From Desulfovibrio sp. An276 (GTDB lineage: Bacteria > Desulfobacterota > Desulfovibrionia > Desulfovibrionales > Desulfovibrionaceae): DNA of 64,000 nucleotides. Location: contig NZ_NFJC01000001.1 of NCBI RefSeq assembly GCF_002159665.1, forward strand, positions 248,001 through 312,000. The letters run 5' to 3'. Shown one piece after another: positions 56,959 to 64,000 of the stretch. Both the position numbers and the translations under genes were made by a program. Position 1 is the first letter of the stretch. The number at the start of each line of letters is the position of its first letter. Under the pieces are notes generated by a model. The model was given only the letters and a program-made list of their open reading frames with translations, was not told the DNA's origin and made no database searches.

Positions 56959-57708
56959 ATGCTGAAAAAAATCCTGCTCCCCCTGATCGCACTTTTTGTG
57001 CTCGGCATTGGAGTGTCCGCTCATGCCGCAGAAAAGTATGTTGTGGCAACCGACTGCACCTTCCCGCCCATGGAATATCTTGACGAAAACAAGCAGCCGG
57101 TAGGACTCGATCCTTCCCTGGTCAAGGAAATCGCCAAGGCCTGTGGCTTCGAGGTTGAAGTGCAGAACATCGCCTGGGACGGTATATTTGCCGGTGTTGC
57201 CGCAGGCAGGTACGACATTGTGGCCGCCGCAGTCAGCATTACCCCCGAGCGCGCCAAGGCTTTCACCTTCTCCGACCCCTATCTGGACATCTATCCCACC
57301 ATTCTTGCCCCTGCGGGCTCCCCTTTTGCCAAGCCCGAAGACCTGAAAGGCAAGAAGGTTGGCGGCCAGATCGGCAACTCGGCCATCATGGCTCTTGAAA
57401 AAGTCAAGGTTGGAGCCGTGATTCGCGAATACGATGACGTGGGTCTTGCCATTGAGGACATGGTTAACGGCCGTATTGACGCTGTTGCCGTCGACAGCGT
57501 GGTGGCTCTCTACTATTTCAACAAGAAGGCCGAATACAAGGGCAAGCTGCGTATTGCCATGCAGTTTGGCGAACCCGAGCGCTACGCCTTTGTGGTCAAG
57601 AAGGGCAACAAGGAGCTGGTGGAAAAGCTCAACAAGGGCATCAAGCTGGTGAAGGAAAACGGCGCCTATGATCGCGTCCTGAGCGAGCATCTTGGCAGCG
57701 CCAAGTAG
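56959..57708 (+). CDS. Polar amino-acid ABC transporter substrate-binding protein
   Basis: A 249-residue periplasmic binding protein (SBP family 3). The signal peptide (LLPLIALFVLGIGVSAHA) is followed by VATDCTFPPMEYLDENKQPVG, then AVSITPERAKAFTFSDPY and the late GRIDAVAVDS hinge. Ligand class is amino acid by family; the exact one cannot be told. A hairpin after the stop (57726-57758) probably raises its level over the membrane components. Confidence 0.94.
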   Translation: MLKKILLPLIALFVLGIGVSAHAAEKYVVATDCTFPPMEYLDENKQPVGLDPSLVKEIAKACGFEVEVQNIAWDGIFAGVAAGRYDIVAAAVSITPERAKAFTFSDPYLDIYPTILAPAGSPFAKPEDLKGKKVGGQIGNSAIMALEKVKVGAVIREYDDVGLAIEDMVNGRIDAVAVDSVVALYYFNKKAEYKGKLRIAMQFGEPERYAFVVKKGNKELVEKLNKGIKLVKENGAYDRVLSEHLGSAK

Positions 57709-57725
57709 TCTTTTTGCATATTCCT

Positions 57726-57767
57726 GTCCGGAGTTCTGGCAAGAACAGGACTCCGGACTTTCTATTT
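57726..57767 (+). terminator. Stem-loop after the binding-protein gene
   Basis: GTCCGGAGT pairs with ACTCCGGAC, followed by TTTCTATTT. It probably acts as a partial terminator between the binding protein and the permease. Confidence 0.7.
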
Positions 57768-57841
57768 CCCTGCATCTGGAACAGGCATCTTGCGGATCCC
57801 CGCATGTACTGTCCCCAGAATCAGCTTAAAGTTGGAACGCG

Positions 57842-58663
57842 ATGGCACCTGAAACAGAAAAGAGCGCGGACAACGAGAGCACTGGCAACATCGTTGTTCT
57901 CACAACACAAGGTCCGCAAATCCCCAAGCCCTGGGGCAAGCGCATCATCACAGCATGGTCCATTTCCCTGATGGGCGCTATCATCACGCTCATTGTGCTG
58001 TGCACAATGTGGCCAGACCCCTATCTGGATGTTCTGACCTTTCTGCCCGACGGCATTCTGGTCACCTTTGAGGTCACGGCACTTGCCATCTGCTGCGCAG
58101 TACCCCTTGGCCTACTCACCGGCCTTGGCCGCATAGCCAAGAATCCGATTATCAACCTTGGCGCGTCCACCTATGTGGAAATCATACGCGGCATTCCGCT
58201 GCTTGTGCAGATTTTCTACATCTACTATGCCCTTTCCAAATTTCTGCAGGTTTCGAGCCTGACCAGCGCTGTTGTCGCCATCTCCTTCTGCTATGGCGCC
58301 TACATGGGCGAAGTCTTCAGGGCCGGCATCATGGCCATCCCCAAGGGACAGACCGAGGCGGCCAGATCCCTTGGCTTCAATCGCTTCCAGACCATGTTCT
58401 ACGTCATCCTGCCCCAGGCCTGGCGCACCATTTTGCCTCCTGTGGGCAACGAATGCATCGCCATGCTGAAGGACACCTCGCTTGTGTCCGTCATGGCCAT
58501 GCCGGATCTCATGCAGAGAGGCAGAAGCTTTGCGGCCAAGACCTATCTCTATTTCGAGACCTACACCATTGTAGCCCTGGTCTACCTTATCATTACCCTG
58601 CTCCTTTCCAAATGCGTGGCCATCATGGAAGCCAAGCTGAACTACTATGACAGAAGAAAGTAA
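57842..58663 (+). CDS. Polar amino-acid ABC transporter permease
   Basis: A 273-residue inner-membrane permease of the HisMQ class. After a polar N-terminus there are about five helices. The EAA loop is [20 protein letters not shown], with [17 protein letters not shown] after it. The [18 protein letters not shown] segment is typical of the class. It overlaps the ATPase start by 17 bases. Confidence 0.93.
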   Translation: MAPETEKSADNESTGNIVVLTTQGPQIPKPWGKRIITAWSISLMGAIITLIVLCTMWPDPYLDVLTFLPDGILVTFEVTALAICCAVPLGLLTGLGRIAKNPIINLGASTYVEIIRGIPLLVQIFYIYYALSKFLQVSSLTSAVVAISFCYGAYMGEVFRAGIMAIPKGQTEAARSLGFNRFQTMFYVILPQAWRTILPPVGNECIAMLKDTSLVSVMAMPDLMQRGRSFAAKTYLYFETYTIVALVYLIITLLLSKCVAIMEAKLNYYDRRK

Positions 58664-59420
58664 AAATCCCGCACAGCCTGCAAAGGGTGAATCCATCATC
58701 GAAATCAGCCAGGTGTGGAAGTTCTTTGGCTCGCTGACGGCCCTGCAGGACGTAAATCTGACCGTGCATGCCGGGGAAAGGGTTGTCATCATCGGCCCCT
58801 CCGGTTCCGGAAAATCCACCCTTTTGCGTTCCATTAACAGACTGGAGACCATTGATCAGGGCAGCATTACAGTTCAGGGACAGGACATTTCCCACTGCCG
58901 TTCCCATGAACTCAATCTGATGCGCCGCAATGTCGGCATGGTCTTCCAGCAGTTCAACCTCTTTCCCCACAAGACTGTGATGCAAAACGTCACCATGGCT
59001 CCCCGCAAGCTGCTCGGCCTGAGCAAGACGGAGGCAGAGGAAAGGGCGCTGAAGCTTTTGCAGAAAGTGGGCATTTCCGACAAGGCGGCAGTCTACCCTG
59101 CCATGCTTTCCGGCGGCCAGCAGCAGCGCGTTGCCATCGCAAGGGCCCTGGCGATGCAGCCTACCATCATGCTTTTTGACGAGCCGACCTCGGCCCTGGA
59201 CCCCGAGATGGTGGGCGAAGTCCTCGACGTTATGGTGGGCCTTGCCGAAGACGGGATGACAATGTGCTGTGTGACGCATGAAATGGGTTTTGCCAAGATG
59301 GTCGCAGACAGAGTCATCTTCATGGATCACGGCCAGATTATCGAACAGGGGAAGCCAGAGCACATCTTCAACGCTCCTCGTCACCCGCGTCTGCGCCAGT
59401 TCCTGGAACAGATTCTCTAG
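58647..59420 (+). CDS. Polar amino-acid ABC transporter ATPase
   Basis: A 257-residue ATPase. Walker [11 protein letters not shown]-loop [12 protein letters not shown], signature [15 protein letters not shown], Walker [15 protein letters not shown] and H-loop VTHEMGF are all intact. It is of the GlnQ/HisP type and ends the three-gene import operon. The mnmA start follows after four bases. Confidence 0.94.
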   Translation: MTEESKNPAQPAKGESIIEISQVWKFFGSLTALQDVNLTVHAGERVVIIGPSGSGKSTLLRSINRLETIDQGSITVQGQDISHCRSHELNLMRRNVGMVFQQFNLFPHKTVMQNVTMAPRKLLGLSKTEAEERALKLLQKVGISDKAAVYPAMLSGGQQQRVAIARALAMQPTIMLFDEPTSALDPEMVGEVLDVMVGLAEDGMTMCCVTHEMGFAKMVADRVIFMDHGQIIEQGKPEHIFNAPRHPRLRQFLEQIL

Positions 59421-59424
59421 CCCC

Positions 59425-60540
59425 ATGCCCGCACCACACAGCAATCTAGCAACACAACTGCCAGAGGGACCTCTGGCAGTTGCTGTTTCCGGGGGCGTCG
59501 ACAGTCTCGCAGCCCTTTTGCTCAGCCTGGAGTCTGGCCGAAAGGTCTTGGCCATTCATGCCCGCATGTGGCGCAGGGAAGAGAGCTCCGAGGCCAGGGC
59601 GTGCGAACAAAGCCTTGCCCAAACCGTTGCCGACCTTGGATGCGACTTCCATCTTGCAGATCTTGAAAAAAGCTTCGAGGAAAGCGTTGTACGTCCCTTT
59701 GTCCATGCCTGGGAACAGGGGCTGACTCCCAACCCGTGCGCCCTGTGCAACAGGCGCATAAAGTTCGGTGCACTCTGGGAAAAGGCAGCAAGCCTCGGCG
59801 CCGCAGCCCTTGTAACCGGCCACTACGCACGACTCGACTACAACCATCCCTACAGGACAAAAGCCCCTCTGCTTGCCACTGCAAAGGATGCGCGCAAGGA
59901 TCAGTCCTATTTCCTGGGACTGGTTCAGAAGAAAGTGCTTGCAAGGGTAGCCTTCCCCTTAAGCTCCTATACAAAGGACGAGGTGCGGGCCCTTGTGGCG
60001 GAAAAGGGGCTTGCCGTCCCTGAGCCCAACGAAAGCCAGGAGATCTGCTTTGTCCCGGACACCCCACAGGGCTACAGGGACTTTCTTGGCGGCTATGGTC
60101 TACGCCTTCCTTCTGGCGACATCGTGGAAATAGACAGCAGAAAAAGGGTGGGCAGACACAGTGGTCTTTGGCAATACACGGAGGGGCAGCGCCACGGCCT
60201 TGGCATAGCCTGGTCCGAGCCCCTGTATGTCCTGGGAAAGGATCCGGCTACAAACACGCTATATGTCGGAGGGAAAAAGCACACTCTCATTACCAGGGCA
60301 AGAGTGCACAAGCTCAATCTGCTGGTAGACGCAGACGAGCTTCCAAAGACCTGCCTTGTGCGCCTGCGCTACAGGCAAAGGCCTGTCCCTGCCGACATTT
60401 TTGTTGTTGGTGGAGATGCTGAGGAAATGACCATCCTGTGCCACGAGCCATTGAGCCTTTCTGCTCCGGGACAGGTTGCCGCATGCTATGACGAGGAAGG
60501 ACGCCTTCTTTGCGCAGGACTCTTGCAGCATCTGTCCTGA
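59425..60540 (+). CDS. mnmA: tRNA-specific 2-thiouridylase
   Basis: Thiolates U34 of glutamate, lysine and glutamine tRNAs. The 371 residues include the PP-loop AVSGGVDSLAAL, the first catalytic Cys in TPNPCALCNRRIKFG, GHYARLDY, the second Cys in NESQEICFVPDTP, and GQRHGLGIAWSEPLY. The ATG at 59425 was chosen; the longer open frame overlaps the ATPase gene. The four-base spacing suggests transcription with the ABC operon. The stop is followed by a bidirectional hairpin. Confidence 0.95.
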   Translation: MPAPHSNLATQLPEGPLAVAVSGGVDSLAALLLSLESGRKVLAIHARMWRREESSEARACEQSLAQTVADLGCDFHLADLEKSFEESVVRPFVHAWEQGLTPNPCALCNRRIKFGALWEKAASLGAAALVTGHYARLDYNHPYRTKAPLLATAKDARKDQSYFLGLVQKKVLARVAFPLSSYTKDEVRALVAEKGLAVPEPNESQEICFVPDTPQGYRDFLGGYGLRLPSGDIVEIDSRKRVGRHSGLWQYTEGQRHGLGIAWSEPLYVLGKDPATNTLYVGGKKHTLITRARVHKLNLLVDADELPKTCLVRLRYRQRPVPADIFVVGGDAEEMTILCHEPLSLSAPGQVAACYDEEGRLLCAGLLQHLS

Positions 60541-60562
60541 CCATTGATTGCGACAAGCAAAA

Positions 60563-60616
60563 CAAAGGCCGTGCTCCGCAAAAGAACACTTTTGCAGAAC
60601 ACGGCTTCTGTTTTGC
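60563..60616. terminator. Bidirectional terminator between mnmA and the cyclophilin gene
   Basis: GCCGTG pairs with CACGGC, with an inner GCAAAAG/CTTTTGC stem. T-rich sequence follows on the plus strand. The genes are convergent. Confidence 0.65.
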
Positions 60617-60649
60617 TCCTTGTGCTTTCACACAAGGGAAAGGGTATCT

Positions 60650-61228
60650 CTATTCGCCAAGGACCTTCATCGATTTGATGACTACCGGTTCCACAGGCAT
60701 ATCCTTGTAGAAGGGATGCCTGTTGCTGGTCTCGACCTTCTCAATCTTGTCGACAACATTCTGGCCCTGGATGACAGTGCCGAAGACTGCGTAGCCTACA
60801 CCGTCACTGGCCTTGTCGGGATCAAGGAAGCGGTTGTTGGCGGTGTTGATAAAAAACTGTGCAGTTGCGCTGTCCGGGGCTGAAGTACGGGCCATGGCAA
60901 TGGTGTACTTGCGGTTGCGCAACTGAATGGACGCTTCGTTCTTGATGGGCGCGTGGGTGGGCTTTTCCTTCATCTCCTGGGTAAAGCCGCCACCCTGGAT
61001 CATGAAGCCCTTGATGACACGATGAAAGATAGTGCCGTCATAGAAGCCGGACTTCACATATTTCAAAAAGTTTTCGCAGGTGATCGGGGCCTTGCGCTCC
61101 TCAAGGCGCACCACAATGTTGCCCATGCTCGTCTCTATCTGGACTACAGGCGCCCCGGCAAAAGACGGGCTGCAAAGGACAAGGCCTGCGCCAAGAACAA
61201 AAATTGCCAATGCGAGAAATTTCTTCAT
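60650..61228 (-). CDS. Secreted cyclophilin-type peptidyl-prolyl isomerase
   Basis: Periplasmic proline isomerase (PpiA-like), 192 residues. Signal peptide cleaved near SPSFAGA. The cyclophilin core includes FLKYVKSGFYDGTIFHRVIK, GFMIQGGGFTQ, and TIAMARTSAPDSATAQFFIN (active-site Arg, Phe and Gln context). The ATG at 61228 starts the signal peptide; a GTG at 61240 is an alternative. Confidence 0.94.
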   Translation of the reverse strand: MKKFLALAIFVLGAGLVLCSPSFAGAPVVQIETSMGNIVVRLEERKAPITCENFLKYVKSGFYDGTIFHRVIKGFMIQGGGFTQEMKEKPTHAPIKNEASIQLRNRKYTIAMARTSAPDSATAQFFINTANNRFLDPDKASDGVGYAVFGTVIQGQNVVDKIEKVETSNRHPFYKDMPVEPVVIKSMKVLGE

Positions 61229-61659
61229 AGCGTAAAACACCGTCCCGGGGACGGGCCTCCAGTGAAAAGCTTTGCCGCGCTTTGGACAGGGTTGTCAGCC
61301 CTTGCGCAACAGCGCCGAAATAGCACGCCACCCGCCTGCAGGCAAGGGCACAAGCGTTCACTCACCCCTTGCCCCTTGCGCAAAAAGCCTTATCCTTATG
61401 ATACAGAGCGTGTTCATTTGCCAGGATTTTCTGGCAAACAGGTGCGCATTCAGATTTTGCCTTTCTTTCCCTTGTATGCTAACAAGCATATTCGGCACGA
61501 AGGAAACATCTCTTCGTACCTTCTCCTGGAAGTCTTGCCCCTACTCTCACACGCAATCGAGACCTCTCCGGGGGAAAGACATTGCTCTTCAGCATCCGAA
61601 AACAATCTTTGCGCAACCAAGGCGTCAATGGAGCTGACGCCATTTTGTGGAGGAAATCA
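61229..61659. other. Divergent region cyclophilin / Bax-inhibitor family gene
   Basis: About 430 bases. It contains a TATGCT-AACA-AGCATA inverted repeat at 61475-61490 and no supported gene. No clear promoter pair could be assigned. Confidence 0.4.
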
Positions 61660-62364
61660 ATGCAGACCTCTCGCACCCTTGAGGCCAGAACTCTCAGTGT
61701 GGCTTCCGTGTACATGCGCCACGTGTACACATGGATGACCGCAGGTCTCAGCGTCACTTCCGTTGTGGCTTTGGCCGTTGCCGGAAGCCCTGCCCTGCAG
61801 CAGATGATCTTCAGCAATTTCATTGTCATGATTGCCCTGATCGTGGCTCAGTTCGGCATTGTGATTGCTCTTTCTGCAGCAGTGCACAAAATGTCTGCCA
61901 CCATGGCAACGGGCATGTTCATGCTCTACTCCGTGCTGACAGGCCTGACACTCTCTTCCATCTTTATTGTCTACCCCATTGGCGCCATTGCCAATGCCTT
62001 CATCACGGCAGCAGGCATGTTCCTTGCGATGTCCATCTACGGAACAGTGACTAAGCGTGACCTTTCCGGCATGGGCAACTTCCTGTTCATGGGTCTCATC
62101 GGCATCATCATTGCTTCCATTGTCAATATCTTCCTTGGCAGCAGCATGATGGACTTTGTGATCAGCGTGGTGGGCGTTATCGTGTTTACCGGCCTTACCG
62201 CCTACGATACCAACAAGCTGCGCCAGTTCGGTGCCGGTGCTCCTCTTGACGACGCCGTTGCCATCCGCCGCGGTGCCATCCTCGGTGCCCTCACCCTGTA
62301 TCTCGACTTTATCAACCTCTTCCTCATGCTCCTGCGCCTCTTTGGTGGCAACAGCAACGACTAG
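61660..62364 (+). CDS. Bax inhibitor-1/YccA family membrane protein
   Basis: A 234-residue integral membrane protein with seven hydrophobic helices (VYMRHVYTWMTAGLSVTSVV in the first, the conserved TAYDTNKL near 180 and the C-terminal LGALTLYLDFINLFLMLLR). The family includes YccA, which modulates FtsH, and calcium-leak proteins; the bacterial role is not settled here. The ATG at 61660 has GTGGAGG upstream; the longer frame is rejected. HflKC, the partner of FtsH, is encoded elsewhere in the window. Confidence 0.92.
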   Translation: MQTSRTLEARTLSVASVYMRHVYTWMTAGLSVTSVVALAVAGSPALQQMIFSNFIVMIALIVAQFGIVIALSAAVHKMSATMATGMFMLYSVLTGLTLSSIFIVYPIGAIANAFITAAGMFLAMSIYGTVTKRDLSGMGNFLFMGLIGIIIASIVNIFLGSSMMDFVISVVGVIVFTGLTAYDTNKLRQFGAGAPLDDAVAIRRGAILGALTLYLDFINLFLMLLRLFGGNSND

Positions 62365-62490
62365 AGATTGACCGCATAGCGCATTCCACCAATGTGGAGC
62401 AAAATGTAACTCCGTCCGAAGCGAGCATATATCAGACGCAACACACTTCGGACACCCTATAGTCTGTAAAGGCTTTTGAAGATGAATCCA

Positions 62491-62530
62491 AAGACCCTGT
62501 GCATATTCAGTTATGCACAGGGTCTTTTTT
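62491..62530 (+). terminator. Strong terminator between the Bax-inhibitor family gene and rnr
   Basis: AAGACCCTGTGCATA pairs perfectly over 15 bases with its complement (62491-62505 with 62512-62526), followed by a T run. Only about 35 bases remain before the rnr ATG. Confidence 0.88.
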
Positions 62531-62563
62531 CCCTGCGCACCCGATTTCTTCTGAGGATGCATT

Positions 62564-64000
62564 ATGGAAATCAAGGACATTGCAAACAACAGTGACGAGA
62601 TTCTGGAGGATTTTGCCTCTCTCGTTGATCAGTATCCCCCAGCTTCCACAGAGACTGACAATAGCGCACCTGCGGCCCCTTGCAAGAAAGATTCCCGCAA
62701 TGTCTGCCTTTTCTGGCAGCCGGGGAAGGAACATCTGCAGGCGTGGGGCAGGGACGCAAACAATCTACCCGGCGTTCCCGTGAGAAGCGGGTATATGGTT
62801 CCAAGAGCGTCCACTGGAGGACACAAGTTCCTGGGATACTATGGTACACGCAAGGCTGTACATGTGACTTGGGAGGATATTGTTCGGATTCTGGAAAAGG
62901 AGGACGGGCTTACTTTCAAGCAACTTCGGGACCAGCTTAGATTCCTTGACTGCTCACAGATTGGCGTTGTCGGACACAACGACCTCAAGAACCTGCTTGA
63001 TGACAACAGGGCTTGTCTGGTTCAAGACAGCGAGGCAAGATATTTCCTGAAGGAAAAGGTGTTGAGCAAAAAAAAATTGCTCTCTTTTCTTGTCCGCGCA
63101 GGAGAGTGCAGCATTGATACGCTGGCAAATGTCTTCTCCGCTCGCAGATGCATGAAAACCCTGAATACCCTCCTCGCAGAACTTGTGGAGGATGGACAGG
63201 TTGAAGAAATACATTCCTCCTCGAAGAGCAAGGGAAAGGCCTTGCTCTACAGAGCTGTTGCAGGGAAAAAGGCATCCGCTTCCGTTGATGAAACAGCTCT
63301 CCATGAGGGCTATGTGCTGTTTAACGGGAAGAGCAAAGTAGTTCGTTATACGACAAGCGACGGCAGAATTGCCACAGCCAAGCTTGCCAACAGCAGAGCT
63401 CTTCTTCTGGATGGCGACAAGGTAGTGTGCGAACTGCTCATATCCAAAAAAGAAGGCTTCGCCGCTGCTGTCCACAGGATCGTCGCACGCTCCATTACTC
63501 CCGTTGCTCTGCGCATTGTTGGCAGAGACAAGAAGGGCAAGCAAAAAAAACAGTGGTGGGGTGTTGATGCCGGATCTCGACGCTGCAATTTTCTGGTCCG
63601 GGAAAACTCCGCATTTGGCAGACTCTATCCCGAAGACATAGTTCTGTGCCGCATCACTGAAGAAAAAGAAGGCAATGAGGGCGATTACTTCACTGCCGAG
63701 GTGATTAGAGTTGTCGACTCTCCCATGAGCATCAAATTCCATGAGAGACTAGTCAGACTCAATCATCTGGCTCCTGGCGAATTTCCTTCCAAAGCCAGAC
63801 TGCATGCTTCGAAACTTGCCCAAAGGTCTGAAGACCTGCAGGGCAGAAGAGATTTGCGCGATATTGCCCTCGTCACCATTGACGGTGCCGATGCCAGGGA
63901 TTTCGATGATGCCATCTGCGTGACGCGCACGGACTGTGGCTATCTCTTGCAGGTTGCCATCGCCGATGTCAGCCACTATGTGCGTCAGGGCGATCCCCTG
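62564..64000 (+). CDS. rnr: Ribonuclease R (5' part; runs off the window)
   Basis: 3'-5' exoribonuclease of the RNase II/R family. 479 residues are present and the frame is open to base 64000. The first about 90 residues are an extension beyond the usual length. A helix-turn-helix region follows, then the cold-shock-like segments (TTSDGRIATAKLANSRALLL, YFTAEVIRVV), and the catalytic-domain signature DGADARDFDDAI from residue 440 with VAIADVSHYV. The Asp cluster needed for metal binding is intact. The ATG at 62564 follows GAGGATGCATT. The C-terminal S1 domain is outside the window. Confidence 0.93.
   Translation, partial: MEIKDIANNSDEILEDFASLVDQYPPASTETDNSAPAAPCKKDSRNVCLFWQPGKEHLQAWGRDANNLPGVPVRSGYMVPRASTGGHKFLGYYGTRKAVHVTWEDIVRILEKEDGLTFKQLRDQLRFLDCSQIGVVGHNDLKNLLDDNRACLVQDSEARYFLKEKVLSKKKLLSFLVRAGECSIDTLANVFSARRCMKTLNTLLAELVEDGQVEEIHSSSKSKGKALLYRAVAGKKASASVDETALHEGYVLFNGKSKVVRYTTSDGRIATAKLANSRALLLDGDKVVCELLISKKEGFAAAVHRIVARSITPVALRIVGRDKKGKQKKQWWGVDAGSRRCNFLVRENSAFGRLYPEDIVLCRITEEKEGNEGDYFTAEVIRVVDSPMSIKFHERLVRLNHLAPGEFPSKARLHASKLAQRSEDLQGRRDLRDIALVTIDGADARDFDDAICVTRTDCGYLLQVAIADVSHYVRQGDPL

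Noticed and set aside
1-64000. CRISPR arrays, tRNA/rRNA genes, insertion sequences, prophage
   Set aside because: No regularly spaced repeats, cloverleaf-like sequences, transposase motifs or phage structural genes were seen in any gap on either strand. A tRNA or covariance scan was not run.

Overview
This window looks like chromosomal DNA from an anaerobic, sulfur-metabolising member of the Desulfovibrionaceae (Desulfovibrio/Bilophila/Mailhella-like). The reasons are a glycyl-radical isethionate-lyase-type sulfonate module, TRAP transport, two TauE/SafE anion exporters, rubrerythrin, a 2[4Fe-4S] ferredoxin, several sigma54-type AAA+ regulators and a DUF4881-like lipoprotein. The DNA is moderately GC-rich and densely coding. 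No tRNA, rRNA, CRISPR array, insertion sequence or prophage was seen. No species can be named from this alone.

Layout. 1-6.3 kb (minus): uvrC (cut by the window edge), an NtrC-type response regulator, its histidine kinase and pgi. 6.3-9.8 kb: two SEC-C/YchJ-type zinc-motif genes, one of them a six-module tandem array of 969 residues. 9.9-16.5 kb: a five-gene minus-strand membrane operon around a TauE/SafE exporter, facing a divergent membrane-anchored AAA+ regulator, with a sigma54-type promoter between them. 16.5-17.5 kb: an AbiEii-type nucleotidyltransferase plus DUF6922-like partner. 17.6-23.9 kb: proC, a carboxyl-terminal protease, rubrerythrin, an IMPACT/YigZ protein, a DUF262-DUF1524 (GmrSD-like) protein and a lipoprotein. 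24-35 kb: speA, a stand-alone IMP cyclohydrolase, hflX, an orphan peptide-type ABC ATPase, cobT, mltB, hflC, hflK and xthA. 35-41.5 kb: a TPR protein, two small conserved proteins, ferredoxin, an HtrA protease, a DMT transporter, ddl and an HD protein.

41.5-53 kb is the coherent accessory module: a PAS-AAA+-Fis sigma54 activator, a glycyl-radical activase (IslB-like), a glycyl-radical enzyme (IslA-like), an amidohydrolase-fold protein, a TRAP transporter (DctP and fused DctQM) and a second TauE/SafE exporter. Three -24/-12 elements (upstream of islA, the amidohydrolase and dctP) and three copies of an ATGTTGCA octamer tie these units into one inferred regulon: import the sulfonate, cleave C-S, and export surplus sulfur anion or use it in respiration.

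53-56.5 kb: a UbiA-type prenyltransferase, an RfbC-like sugar epimerase, rfbG and rfbF (CDP-deoxyhexose synthesis). 57-59.4 kb: a polar amino-acid ABC importer. 59.4-64 kb: mnmA, a secreted cyclophilin, a Bax-inhibitor-1 family protein and the 5' part of rnr, which runs off the window.

All calls come from reading motifs and composition; no database search was run.
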